From Bacillota bacterium (GTDB lineage: Bacteria; Bacillota; Dehalobacteriia; UBA4068; UBA4997), in NCBI GenBank assembly GCA_017398165.1, contig JAFQHB010000097.1, forward strand, positions 1 to 13,873: a stretch of DNA of 13,873 nucleotides. The letters run 5' to 3'. Below are positions 1-7,981 of the stretch, piece by piece. Both the position numbers and the translations under genes were made by a program. Each line of letters begins with the position of its first letter. Positions within the stretch are counted from its first letter, which is position 1. The notes below the pieces were generated by a model. That model worked only from the letters and a program-made list of their open reading frames with translations. It did not search any database and was not told where the DNA came from.

Positions 1-496
1 CATCTGGGCGCGGGTGCAGCCATTATCAGGGCTGAATGCCGTTGCACTGGTACCGCCGGTGATGTCATTGTCATAGGCCCATTGGATAGCCTTGGCATAG
101 TAGGCATCCGCCGGGACATCGGCAAACGGGTTGGTGGGATTCAGTGCTGCCGGAGATCCGGCCGCCCGCCAGAGGAAGGTTGCCATCTGGGCACGGGTAC
201 AGGTCTTATCGGGACTGAATGCCGCTGCACTGGTGCCGCCGGTAATACCCTGCTCATAAGCCCACTGGACAGCCTTGGCATAGTAAGCATCTGCCGAAAC
301 ATCGGCAAACGGGTTGGTGCTGCCCACCGGATCGGGGGAGCCGGCCGCCCGCCAGAGGAAGGCAGCCATCTGAGCACGGGTGCAGAGCTTATCCGGGCTG
401 AATGTGTCAGCAGTGGTACCACTGGTGATGCCACTCTCTGCTGCCCACAGTACTGCATCGTAGTAGTATGCCTCCGCAGAAACATCCGAGAAGCTC
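1..496 (-). repeat. SLH repeats of the metallophosphoesterase (third copy cut by window edge)
   Basis: Three SLH-type repeats are visible from about residue 2361, with a period of about 61 residues. Each has F[AS]DV.A.AYY..A..WA...GIT (ITGG in two), then FSPD..CTRAQM; the first two continue through FLWRAAGSP. One Cys per repeat sits just before TRAQM. Repeats 2 and 3 are also very similar in DNA, for example the blocks near 157-179 and 340-362. SLH domains bind pyruvylated secondary wall polymers and hold the protein on the wall. Confidence 0.88.
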
Positions 497-3400
497 GGCA
501 TATCTTTGGCATCCGCGAAAGCAGCCTTTACAGTGACCTTGCTGCCGGGCATCCTGAAGGTGTACTTGCCGTTGCCCTTGTCGGTCAGCTCGACTTTCTT
601 GCCGCCGACAGTTGTAACGGACAGGCTTTCCAGAGTACAGCCGGTATCCGGGGTCACGGTCAGAGTCACAATAGTGCCGGAGGCAGCGCGGGTCCGATCG
701 ACTTTCATAGTACCATTGGCTGTATCCTCAACGGTGATGGTATAAGAAGTACGGCCGGAAGAAGAACTGCTGTGGCGATCATCGTCATCATCAGAAGAAT
801 CATCAGAGGTATCGTCATCGGTGCTGACTTTCTCGATCTGAGCCACGGTGACAGTACCGGAAACTTCGTTGGCGACCAGAATCATAGCATTCCCGGTGGG
901 GCTGTTTTCCGCAGGGATAGTGCAGATACCCTCGGGGCCGAGATCACCCAGACGATCCAGATCATCAACGGTATCGCTGAAACCGCGGACGTTCAGATAA
1001 TCAGCATAGGTAGCTTTTGCGGGATCGGAGATGTCATAGACCATAATACCGCCCATACGCTCCAGACCGACGATGGCATAGACCTTGCCGTTAGTCTCCA
1101 GCACGGTGACGGACTCAGGCTCCACGCCTTTCTTGTGGCTGCGCTTGTCCAGACCGGCCTCATCGTGACCGGAGTTGAAGTATTCGGGGAATTCGGCGGC
1201 GGTGATAACCTCAAAGTCATCTCCGCTGTCAAAAACCTGCTCCAGAGTATCGGCGTTCCAGATGGAGAAGGAACGGCCGCCCAGGATGTAAATGTTACCG
1301 GCGGTCAGGCCATCGGTCTTGGTGGTATCCAGGAACTCGATCTTCTTGCCGGCCTCTGCGCCGTCAGCCAGAACCAGTTTGGCAGAATCAATGTTTGCAT
1401 AGTCACCCCACTCGCGGGCATCGCCCTCGTTGGCGGTGATCAGGTAGTCCTTGCCGCCGATGGTGACCAGATCAATACCGTCAGGCATATACACGCCATA
1501 GACGTTTTCGTTGCGGATATCGATGCTGCCGTCCTGATCCAGATCCAGACCATTACCTGCGGCGGAATGATCCTTAAAGCCCAGACCCTTGACGTACTTC
1601 CAGGTGCCGTTGGTCAGGTCCAGAGCAGCAACGGCATTGTTCTCCTGCAGGGTGACGTAGGCGGTCCTGCTGTCAGGGGCAACGACGATGAACTCAGGCT
1701 CCAGATCTACGCTGGGGGCGGTTTCGGTCTTCAGCAGGACGCCATCATTGATCAGAGCATCACGGCTGCCGTCCAGAGACTCGAAAGTATAGGCAGCAGC
1801 GTTTCCGGCAGCCAGATCCACCACGGTGACGGAGCCCATAGGATCGGTCACGCCTTCGCCATAACCATCTCTGGGTTCACCCTCGTTGGCAGACAGGATA
1901 TAATTGCCGTTGGGAGCAAAGGTAAGCATATCAGGCTGAACACCGGCTTCATACCTGGCAACGAACTCGCCGTCATAATTCAGTGTCACAATGACACCGT
2001 TTGCAGTGTAGTCTGCGTTCTGCACGGCGATGGCCACCAGATCGCGGTCGGTATTCACATCCACACTGGTGATATCACCGGCGGAGAAGCCATTGGCCTC
2101 ACCCAGGGCAGCGATATCTACCTGCTTGACCAGAGTGGTACTGCCGTCAGCATTGACCTTGACGATATCCAGGGTCTGTGTCTGACCGCTCACCAGATAC
2201 ATACAGTCATTTTCTTCGTTGAACTTCACGATCTCGGCCACGCCGCCATCGGCATTGGTGTTGCCGGCTGAGTAGCTGGACAGGTATTTCACCAATCCGG
2301 TGGCAGAGGTGGTGTTGATGGTCACGGTATCTTCAGGCTCATCTGTTATCAGACTGCCGTATTCTCCCTTGCTGTTGTGGGGAGCATACTGCGCCAGGCT
2401 GCTTTCGTCAGCAGTCATCTCGCCCTTTTCCCATACGACGATTCGGAAATCACTGTCGGCATCGGTATCCTGATGGTCTATACGCTGCAGAGATTTCTGC
2501 TTGGAGACCTTGGTAGCGTCGCTGTCGCCGGCGGTCACGCTGTCAAGGATGGTATCGCGGTTTTTCAGTTCAATAGTATATTCCTTATTGTCGATAGTCA
2601 AGTCACAGGTCTGATCTGCCGCCGGCAGGTCATAAGTCTTGAATTCATCCGTGGTATCTGCCGCAGCGCCTACGATCAGATAGGAGCCATTGGCAGGGAT
2701 GGATTTGCTTGCGTCCAGAGTCAGAGTCTGATCGCCGTATGTCAGGGTATAACCGGCCAGGCTGACAGGCTCGTTATTGAGGTTATAGATCTCTACAAAG
2801 GAGTTGGCAATCGGAGTTTCATCCTTTTCACCATCGCCATAGACCTGATTGATAATCAGTTTGGCAGGTTCCTCGATTGTCCCGCCGCTGTGATTGATGG
2901 TGAAGGTATCCACCACGCTCATATCGGTGGTACGATAGGTGGTGATATTGAACTGATCCTCAGAAATGCTTACCTTGGAGACATTGGCTACCTTTTCCTG
3001 ATTCTGTACGGCAGAATAGGGGAAGTCCATGCTCTTAATGTTATAATGCTTGGAACCGGAACCGGAGTTGGCGGTTACATACAGGGGGCCTTCGGGATCG
3101 GTAACGGAAGAAAACTCTGCATTGTCATACCTGGCAGGGTCAGTGATGGGGTTCAGACCATCCATAATGTAAGTACGGCAGTACACATGGTCATGACCCA
3201 TCAGCACTACATCAATTCCCAAATCCTTCATAAGAGGTGCGATGGTATTACGCAAACCAATAATACTTTCTTCCGTAGAATGGCTGGCTACGGTGTAGAC
3301 GGAGTGGTGGAAAGTTACTATTTTCCAGTCCACGTCAGGGTTAGCTGCGATGGCAGACTTTACAAAGTCCATATGTTCGGCAACAGAGGCGCTATTGGTA

Positions 3401-6400
3401 TTGATTACCAGGAACAGGGCATTGTTGTACACAAAGGAGTAGTCGCCGCCTGCCGCAGTTTTACCGTAGGCACTTTCATTGGGTACATTGAAGTGCTGAT
3501 CATAGGCGTTGGATCTTGTATCGTGGTTGCCAATGACGGGGGCAAGGGGCAGCTGCGTCATCAGATCGTGCCCCAGGAAACCGGTGTATTCGTGCTCACT
3601 GTTGGCGGTGTTCACCTGATCGCCGGCAGAGAGCATAAATGCGGCATCAGAGAAGATCTCGTTATCTTCTACAATATCCAGCGTTTTGTGCCAGGATTTC
3701 GTATCGTTGGCAACGGCGTCGGCAGAACTGCCGCCGCTGGCACCGATCTGCGGGTCGCCAACGAAGACAAAGGAGAATTCGTTGCTGCCATCAGTAGTAA
3801 AGGTGTAGATATCAGACTCGACACCGGTGTTGACCAGCTGGTAAGCATAGGTGGTATTGGGCTCCAGATTGTCCATCGTGGTCTGATAGCTGTAATAATT
3901 GAGCTTCTGGCTTTCGTTCCCGGTGGCAGTGAAAGTTCTGGCGTTTTCGGGCATAGCGCCATTTACCAGCTCAGCCTGCTTTGCCAGCTTGACTATGCCG
4001 GTGCCTGCGGCATCACTGTACCAGGTAACGTTCATTTGAGTCTCGTCCGCACCGACCATCAGGCTGACATCAGTCTGATCCGGCACGACATTTTGCTCAG
4101 TCTTGTTGATGGTAAAGGTATCCAGGATCTCCATAGTGTCCACATAATAGGTGGTGACGGTAAAGGAATCATCGGTGACCTGGACCTTGGAAATACTGGG
4201 GGTCTTTCGCATTCCCTGCACTGCTACACAGGGGTGTGCAGTCGAACTCATAGCATTCTGACGATAGCCGGGAGAGCTGCCTGCTACATACAGGATGCCC
4301 TGCGGGTCAGTGACAGAAACGGGAATGTTGTTTTCATCGTAGGTATAATTCAGGTTTTCTTCAATGTGATCCACACCGTCGAGCAGATAGCTGCGGGCGT
4401 ACACATGGTCATGACCGGAGAATACCACATCGATGTCCAGTTCTGCAAATACCGGCATAAAGGTGGTACGCAGATCCAGACGGTCAAACTCACCGCTGCT
4501 GACTTTCGAATAGAAGGAATGGTGCAACGCAGCCACTTTCCACTTGATGTCCACACCGGCAGCCTTAGTTTCTGCGATAGCCTGCTCCATAAACAACTTG
4601 TGCTCTTCGGCGGACTTGTCGTTGGAGTTCAGGATCATAAAGAGGACGTTGTCATACACGAAATACGCATCGCCGCCACCGTCGGTCACTCCGTATATGG
4701 CAGATTCGTTGGCAGACTCGTAATGCTCCTTATACTGCTTCTTGTTATCGTGATTGCCGATCACAGGGGCAAAGGGCAGGCTGCGAAGCTGCTCAAGGTC
4801 GAGCAGGGCGTCATACTCTTCTTCGCTGCTGGCGACATTGACCTGATCACCGGCACTGAGCAGGAACGCAGGGTCGAACTGCTCAACGATTTTGTTCAAA
4901 CTGGTGGTCCAGTTGGCGTTGTCCTCACCGACGATCTGGATATCGGCAACAAAAGCGAAATCAAAGCTGCCGTCACCATCGGGCGTGGTGAAGCTGTAAA
5001 CATCGGATTTATGTGCGCCGCTGACTACCTGATAGGCGTACCTGGTGCCCTTTTCCAGATTGATTGCAGTGACATTGTTGACATACTTACCGTCAGATGC
5101 CCTGGCAGACTTGGCAGCCAAAGCAGCGGCATCAGCAGGCATCTCACCGTCAACCAGTTTGTCGTATTTGGCCAGCAGCAGATTACCGGCCGCAGCAGAG
5201 GGTGTATACCAGGTGAAGTTCATCTGAGTCTCATCTGCACCCATATTCATAATGATATTGGTCAGCTGCTCGACTCTCTCCGCAGAGGGTTCCAGCTGCA
5301 GATCCAGCCAGATATCGCCGCCGCCTATTCTATCCTGATGCAGTTCCACCGCCACGGTGTTATTCCCGGCGTGGAGGTTCAGGCTGCTGATATCAGTAAC
5401 CCGGAACTCGGTGGGAGTAGGATTGCCGCCGGCACCGGTATACTGAATATTCTGCGTAATTTTGTCCGCTTTGCTGCTGGTATATCCCTCATAAACCGGG
5501 ACGCCATTGATGTAGACGATCACGCCGTCATCAAAGGAGATATTACCATTAAAGGAACCGATGTTTGCCAGATCTTCCTCTGCAATATAGAGGTCGGTGC
5601 GGAAGAAATAAGATTCATAATTATCTTTTGCATCAACACCCGGCAGCTTGGTACCTGCAACTTCAGGAGGTGTTACATTCTGATAGGCGGCGCCGCCACC
5701 CTGACAACCAAAGGGACCAACGCCCTGCAGCCACTTGCTGTCGTCATAGGCTTCTGCCGTCCTGACGAGACGGTCATAGCCCTCGTCGGAAGAATCACCG
5801 GCAGGGTCGGTACGGTCTGCCAGATAACGCCATACAGTCTGCTCGTTCAGAGCCTCCTGTTTGCCGTCGTCAGGAGTCAGATTCAGGTGGAACCAGGTAT
5901 CTTTGTCCGCAGCGCCGCTGTTATGTACCTCTACAGCGATGGTGTTCACACCTTCCCGCAGTGCGCTCAGATCCGTCAGCACAATGGGCTGAGCCTGCTG
6001 CCGGCCGGTTTCACCCTTGGCATAGCCGCCGTCTTCAGCTTCGCCAACTTCACAGATTTTCTCACCATTCAGGTAGACGGCTGCAGCATCGTCATACTCC
6101 AAAGAGCCAACAAGCTGCTCAATATTTTTCAATTCGCCTTCCCGAACAATGAACTGTGTGCGGTAATAATAGGCAGGGATGCTTTTCTCGCCATCGCAGC
6201 CATCCAGAACAGTGCCTACGGCAACATTGTTGACAGTCTCGGCAGAACCAAAGGGACCAACGCCGACATTCCAGTCGCTGTCATCATAGGCAGGAGCATT
6301 CCAGCCATCCCGAACAGCCTCACCGTTGTCCAGATAAGCCCAGACTGTGCTGTCATCAATGGAATAATTCTCACCGGTCACAGTATCCATCTCGAAATCC

Positions 6401-7578
6401 AGCCAGATGTCGTTGCTGCCTTCGGATTCCTGATGCAGCTCAATGGCAACGGTGTTCCGGCCAACGTGCAGATTCAGGTCGGCGAAATCAGTGACAGAGA
6501 AGCTGTCCACAATCGCCTTAGCAGTACCGCCGCTGTACTGAATATTCTCTGTAACATTTTTAGCGGTGGTGCTGCGATAAACCTCAGCACCGTTAATATA
6601 GACGATCACTGCATCATCAAAAATGATGGAAGCCTGGATTTCTTCCAGATTTCTCATAGTCTCGGCAGAGAGATACAGATCCGTCCGCAGGAAATACGTC
6701 GGGGGATTGTTGACACGGTCGACGTCAGGCAGGAGCGTTGCTGCGATTTCAGCAGGGGTGACGTTGCCAAAAGGGGTTGCCTTGCTCTGGCTGCCGAAAG
6801 GACCAACGCCCACTCGCCAACTGCTGTCATCGAAATCCGCTTCGGTCCAGCTCAGCCGGTCATAATCTTCTGCGGCGGGATCACCGGCAGGATCGGTGTG
6901 AGTACCCTCCGCGGTGCGCTCATAAAACCAGGACCAGACAGAAAATTCATCGATCTGCTCCTGTTTACCATCGTTAGGAGCCAAATTCAGATGGAACCAC
7001 ATATCCTTGTCCGCAGCACCGCTGCTGTGTACCTCGACAGCAACGGTGTTCACACCTGCCTGCAGGGCGGACGGATTGCTGATCACAATGGGCTCAGAGT
7101 GCTGTGCGCCGGGTTCGGCAGTGGCATAGCCGTCAGTTCCGACTTCGCCATACTCGTAGATTTTCGTGCCGTTGAGGTAGACCACAGTGGCGGCGTCACA
7201 CTCCAAAACACCCACAAGCTGCCGGATGCTGTCCAGATCGCTTTCATCAACAGTGAACTCTGTACGGAACAAATAGGTGGGAATGCTGTTCGTACCGTTG
7301 CAGCCATTCAGCACGGTGCCGGATGCAATTTTGCCAACGGTCCCGGCAGAACCGAAGGGACCGACGCCGGTGCACCAGCCACTGTCGTTGTAAGCAGCAG
7401 TATTCCAATCGGTATCGGCAACACTGCCATCATCAACATAAGACCAGATAGTACTGTCGTCGATCTTGCCGGAAATTGTCCCTGTCTGCGATGAGCCAAG
7501 ATCCCCGGCATATGCCGTGGGGACCATACTCAGCAACATGACAAAAACCAGCAGGAGACTTGTAATCCTTTTCTTCAT
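1..7578 (-). CDS. SLH-anchored multidomain metallophosphoesterase (3' end outside window)
   Basis: The start is ATG at 7578-7576 with GGAG eight bases upstream and a clear Sec signal peptide; the frame then stays open for 2526 codons to the window edge. Visible order by residue: signal peptide 1-24; four beta-jelly-roll modules 38-766 (each with W...DDSxW..GVGPFG, a YxFRT strand, a VYLNG or VYING turn and NTVAVEVH or NTVAVELH); two units of FN3-like 'GADETQM' domain plus metallophosphatase, 767-1166 and 1167-1566; lamin-tail domain about 1572-1740; choice-of-anchor I domain about 1760-2250 with two NEGE/NEGD motifs; Asp/Ser linker 2251-2275; InlB-like repeat about 2277-2355; SLH repeats from 2361. 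Both phosphatase units keep the Asp, GD, GNHD, HH and GHDH metal-site motifs. The family hydrolyses phosphate monoesters, here probably at the cell surface; the substrate is not evident. At least one further SLH portion and the stop codon lie beyond position 1. Confidence 0.93.
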   Translation of the reverse strand, partial: MKKRITSLLLVFVMLLSMVPTAYAGDLGSSQTGTISGKIDDSTIWSYVDDGSVADTDWNTAAYNDSGWCTGVGPFGSAGTVGKIASGTVLNGCNGTNSIPTYLFRTEFTVDESDLDSIRQLVGVLECDAATVVYLNGTKIYEYGEVGTDGYATAEPGAQHSEPIVISNPSALQAGVNTVAVEVHSSGAADKDMWFHLNLAPNDGKQEQIDEFSVWSWFYERTAEGTHTDPAGDPAAEDYDRLSWTEADFDDSSWRVGVGPFGSQSKATPFGNVTPAEIAATLLPDVDRVNNPPTYFLRTDLYLSAETMRNLEEIQASIIFDDAVIVYINGAEVYRSTTAKNVTENIQYSGGTAKAIVDSFSVTDFADLNLHVGRNTVAIELHQESEGSNDIWLDFEMDTVTGENYSIDDSTVWAYLDNGEAVRDGWNAPAYDDSDWNVGVGPFGSAETVNNVAVGTVLDGCDGEKSIPAYYYRTQFIVREGELKNIEQLVGSLEYDDAAAVYLNGEKICEVGEAEDGGYAKGETGRQQAQPIVLTDLSALREGVNTIAVEVHNSGAADKDTWFHLNLTPDDGKQEALNEQTVWRYLADRTDPAGDSSDEGYDRLVRTAEAYDDSKWLQGVGPFGCQGGGAAYQNVTPPEVAGTKLPGVDAKDNYESYFFRTDLYIAEEDLANIGSFNGNISFDDGVIVYINGVPVYEGYTSSKADKITQNIQYTGAGGNPTPTEFRVTDISSLNLHAGNNTVAVELHQDRIGGGDIWLDLQLEPSAERVEQLTNIIMNMGADETQMNFTWYTPSAAAGNLLLAKYDKLVDGEMPADAAALAAKSARASDGKYVNNVTAINLEKGTRYAYQVVSGAHKSDVYSFTTPDGDGSFDFAFVADIQIVGEDNANWTTSLNKIVEQFDPAFLLSAGDQVNVASSEEEYDALLDLEQLRSLPFAPVIGNHDNKKQYKEHYESANESAIYGVTDGGGDAYFVYDNVLFMILNSNDKSAEEHKLFMEQAIAETKAAGVDIKWKVAALHHSFYSKVSSGEFDRLDLRTTFMPVFAELDIDVVFSGHDHVYARSYLLDGVDHIEENLNYTYDENNIPVSVTDPQGILYVAGSSPGYRQNAMSSTAHPCVAVQGMRKTPSISKVQVTDDSFTVTTYYVDTMEILDTFTINKTEQNVVPDQTDVSLMVGADETQMNVTWYSDAAGTGIVKLAKQAELVNGAMPENARTFTATGNESQKLNYYSYQTTMDNLEPNTTYAYQLVNTGVESDIYTFTTDGSNEFSFVFVGDPQIGASGGSSADAVANDTKSWHKTLDIVEDNEIFSDAAFMLSAGDQVNTANSEHEYTGFLGHDLMTQLPLAPVIGNHDTRSNAYDQHFNVPNESAYGKTAAGGDYSFVYNNALFLVINTNSASVAEHMDFVKSAIAANPDVDWKIVTFHHSVYTVASHSTEESIIGLRNTIAPLMKDLGIDVVLMGHDHVYCRTYIMDGLNPITDPARYDNAEFSSVTDPEGPLYVTANSGSGSKHYNIKSMDFPYSAVQNQEKVANVSKVSISEDQFNITTYRTTDMSVVDTFTINHSGGTIEEPAKLIINQVYGDGEKDETPIANSFVEIYNLNNEPVSLAGYTLTYGDQTLTLDASKSIPANGSYLIVGAAADTTDEFKTYDLPAADQTCDLTIDNKEYTIELKNRDTILDSVTAGDSDATKVSKQKSLQRIDHQDTDADSDFRIVVWEKGEMTADESSLAQYAPHNSKGEYGSLITDEPEDTVTINTTSATGLVKYLSSYSAGNTNADGGVAEIVKFNEENDCMYLVSGQTQTLDIVKVNADGSTTLVKQVDIAALGEANGFSAGDITSVDVNTDRDLVAIAVQNADYTANGVIVTLNYDGEFVARYEAGVQPDMLTFAPNGNYILSANEGEPRDGYGEGVTDPMGSVTVVDLAAGNAAAYTFESLDGSRDALINDGVLLKTETAPSVDLEPEFIVVAPDSRTAYVTLQENNAVAALDLTNGTWKYVKGLGFKDHSAAGNGLDLDQDGSIDIRNENVYGVYMPDGIDLVTIGGKDYLITANEGDAREWGDYANIDSAKLVLADGAEAGKKIEFLDTTKTDGLTAGNIYILGGRSFSIWNADTLEQVFDSGDDFEVITAAEFPEYFNSGHDEAGLDKRSHKKGVEPESVTVLETNGKVYAIVGLERMGGIMVYDISDPAKATYADYLNVRGFSDTVDDLDRLGDLGPEGICTIPAENSPTGNAMILVANEVSGTVTVAQIEKVSTDDDTSDDSSDDDDDRHSSSSSGRTSYTITVEDTANGTMKVDRTRAASGTIVTLTVTPDTGCTLESLSVTTVGGKKVELTDKGNGKYTFRMPGSKVTVKAAFADAKDMPSFSDVSAEAYYYDAVLWAAESGITSGTTADTFSPDKLCTRAQMAAFLWRAAGSPDPVGSTNPFADVSADAYYAKAVQWAYEQGITGGTSAAAFSPDKTCTRAQMATFLWRAAGSPAALNPTNPFADVPADAYYAKAIQWAYDNDITGGTSATAFSPDNGCTRAQM
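2881..4080 (-). repeat. Metallophosphoesterase unit 2 (FN3-like plus phosphatase)
   Basis: Residues 1167-1566, the second copy, offset by about 396 residues from the first. Motifs: Asp1275 in VGDPQIG, Asp1320 in SAGDQVN, Asn1351/His1352/Asp1353 in IGNHDT, His1424-His1425, and GHDH at 1461-1464. All metal ligands are kept, so both units are predicted to be active. Outside the motifs the copies have diverged clearly, which points to an old duplication. Confidence 0.88.
4081..5280 (-). repeat. Metallophosphoesterase unit 1 (FN3-like plus phosphatase)
   Basis: Residues 767-1166. The unit opens with an FN3-like purple-acid-phosphatase N-terminal domain (GADETQMNFTW, then YAYQVVSG). The catalytic core has Asp879 in ADIQ, Asp911 in SAGDQVN, Asn942/His943/Asp944 in IGNHDN, His1019-His1020, and GHDH at 1055-1058. 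These are the expected two-metal ligands. The second motif lacks the Tyr of the canonical GDxxY, so this is not a typical tyrosinate-ligated purple enzyme. Confidence 0.88.
5281..7467 (-). repeat. Tandem duplication of a two-jelly-roll cassette (A-B-A-B)
   Basis: Residues 38-405 and 406-766 of the metallophosphoesterase are two copies of a two-module cassette with a period of about 368 residues (Trp45 aligns with Trp413). The A modules share VGTVL or SGTVL, LNGCNG or LDGCDG, IPTY or IPAY, QLVG, and the end HxSGAADKDxWFHLNL...DGKQ. The B modules share an extra TDPAGD...YDRL insertion, NVTP.E, YF.RTDLY, IxFDD and the end LHQ...DIWLDxxL. This galactose-binding-like fold is common beside secreted phosphatases and glycosidases and usually binds carbohydrate. 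Ligand binding here is inference. Confidence 0.82.
7507..7578 (-). other. Sec signal peptide of the metallophosphoesterase
   Basis: Residues 1-24 read MKKR followed by a Leu/Val/Met hydrophobic core and the end VPTAYA before GD. This is a classic n-h-c arrangement with an A-x-A cleavage site. It fixes the start codon and shows that the protein is exported. There is no lipobox Cys. Confidence 0.9.
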
Positions 7579-7586
7579 GCTTGATT

Positions 7587-7590
7587 CTCC
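7587..7590 (-). promoter_or_regulatory. Ribosome binding site of the metallophosphoesterase
   Basis: GGAG on the minus strand, eight bases before the ATG at 7578. No in-frame start with a better site lies nearby, and the signal peptide begins exactly here. Confidence 0.8.
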
Positions 7591-7675
7591 ATTCCTGATA
7601 AATTTGATTGCTGAATAAATTCAGTTAGTTTCATTTTAGAGACACAATGTCAAATCCAAAAGTGGAGCCGGGCAA

Positions 7676-7704
7676 AATTTAAGTCAATTATTCCGTTCCC
7701 TCAA
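7676..7704 (-). promoter_or_regulatory. Candidate sigma-A promoter for the metallophosphoesterase
   Basis: Minus-strand TTGAGG (7704-7699) and TAAATT (7681-7676) are separated by 17 bases. Each matches the consensus at four of six positions, and the pair lies in an AT-rich stretch. It would give a leader of about 90 bases. An isolated TTGACA at 7653-7648 and TAAAAT at 7638-7633 are badly spaced for one another. The call is tentative. Confidence 0.3.
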
Positions 7705-7739
7705 TGCAGTAATACACATACAAAATAAAAATCACCTCC
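7684..7739 (-). other. Orphan Shine-Dalgarno with possible 11-residue leader peptide
   Basis: Minus-strand GGAGGTGAT (7739-7731) matches the anti-Shine-Dalgarno end of 16S rRNA over nine bases, yet no known gene follows it. The nearest ATG (7719-7717) begins MCITALRERNN and stops at TGA (7686-7684), 15 bases after GGAGG, which is long. A TTG in another frame at 11 bases gives an equally short frame. This may be a leader peptide, a decayed gene start or chance. Confidence 0.25.
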
Positions 7740-7857
7740 ATTCTCACACAGGAAACCGGACGCGAGCCTGCATAAGTTTTTTAAGGATGTAGCACACCCG
7801 AGAGTCCCCGTCGCCCATCACCCTCCAACCCCACGCATATCATTCTGGCGCACAACG

Positions 7858-7925
7858 AAAAAAATGCACCCCACAGCCCAGCCCCGAAACATTAGCGCTT
7901 CGGGCATCTGCACTGTAGGGTGCAT
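7858..7925 (-). terminator. Rho-independent terminator of the phosphodiester glycosidase gene
   Basis: On the minus strand ATGCACCCTACAG (7925-7913) pairs with CTGTGGGGTGCAT (7876-7864) over 13 bases with a single U-G wobble, and is followed at once by seven T residues (7864-7858). A second hairpin sits inside the loop (CCCGAA at 7904-7899 with TTCGGG at 7888-7883). It starts about 57 bases after the stop codon of the upstream gene. On the plus strand no T tract follows, so it acts on minus-strand transcripts. Confidence 0.9.
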
Positions 7926-7981
7926 ATTATTTACTTCATATACTCGACCATTATTACCCAGCTATCTGCTGACAGGCCATA

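Larger units (their letters stand above)
7579..7857 (-). other. Intergenic leader between the two surface-protein genes
   Basis: No protein gene longer than about 20 codons is supported here. The half nearest the metallophosphoesterase (about 7579-7740) is AT-rich and holds the promoter candidate and the ribosome binding site. The other half (about 7741-7857) is richer in G on the minus strand and shows no riboswitch or RNA family that I recognise. A near-perfect Shine-Dalgarno sequence lies at 7739-7731. Confidence 0.6.

Noticed and set aside
82..2271. Long plus-strand open frame of 729 codons
   Set aside because: It is codon-for-codon antisense to the minus-strand gene, which shows clear domains here (SLH, choice-of-anchor I). 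Its translation is low-complexity Ile/Gly/Val-rich with no known domain.
2377..7494. Very long plus-strand open frame of 1705 codons
   Set aside because: It is antisense to the metallophosphatase and jelly-roll region and open only because TTA, CTA and TCA codons are avoided. No ribosome binding site or recognisable domain was seen.
7648..7653. Minus-strand TTGACA as the -35 box of the downstream gene
   Set aside because: No acceptable -10 box lies 16-18 bases further on; TAAAAT is only nine bases away.
7688..7741. 17-codon minus-strand frame MEVIFILYVYYCIEGTE
   Set aside because: No Shine-Dalgarno precedes its ATG; the GGAGG lies inside the frame itself.
7744..7756. Plus-strand TCACACAGGAAAC, as in the lac leader of cloning vectors
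   Set aside because: Only 13 bases match and the flanks differ at once, so chance is more likely than vector contamination.
7741..7857. Riboswitch or structured regulatory RNA
   Set aside because: G-rich on the minus strand, but no conserved core of a riboswitch class that I know and no convincing long stem.
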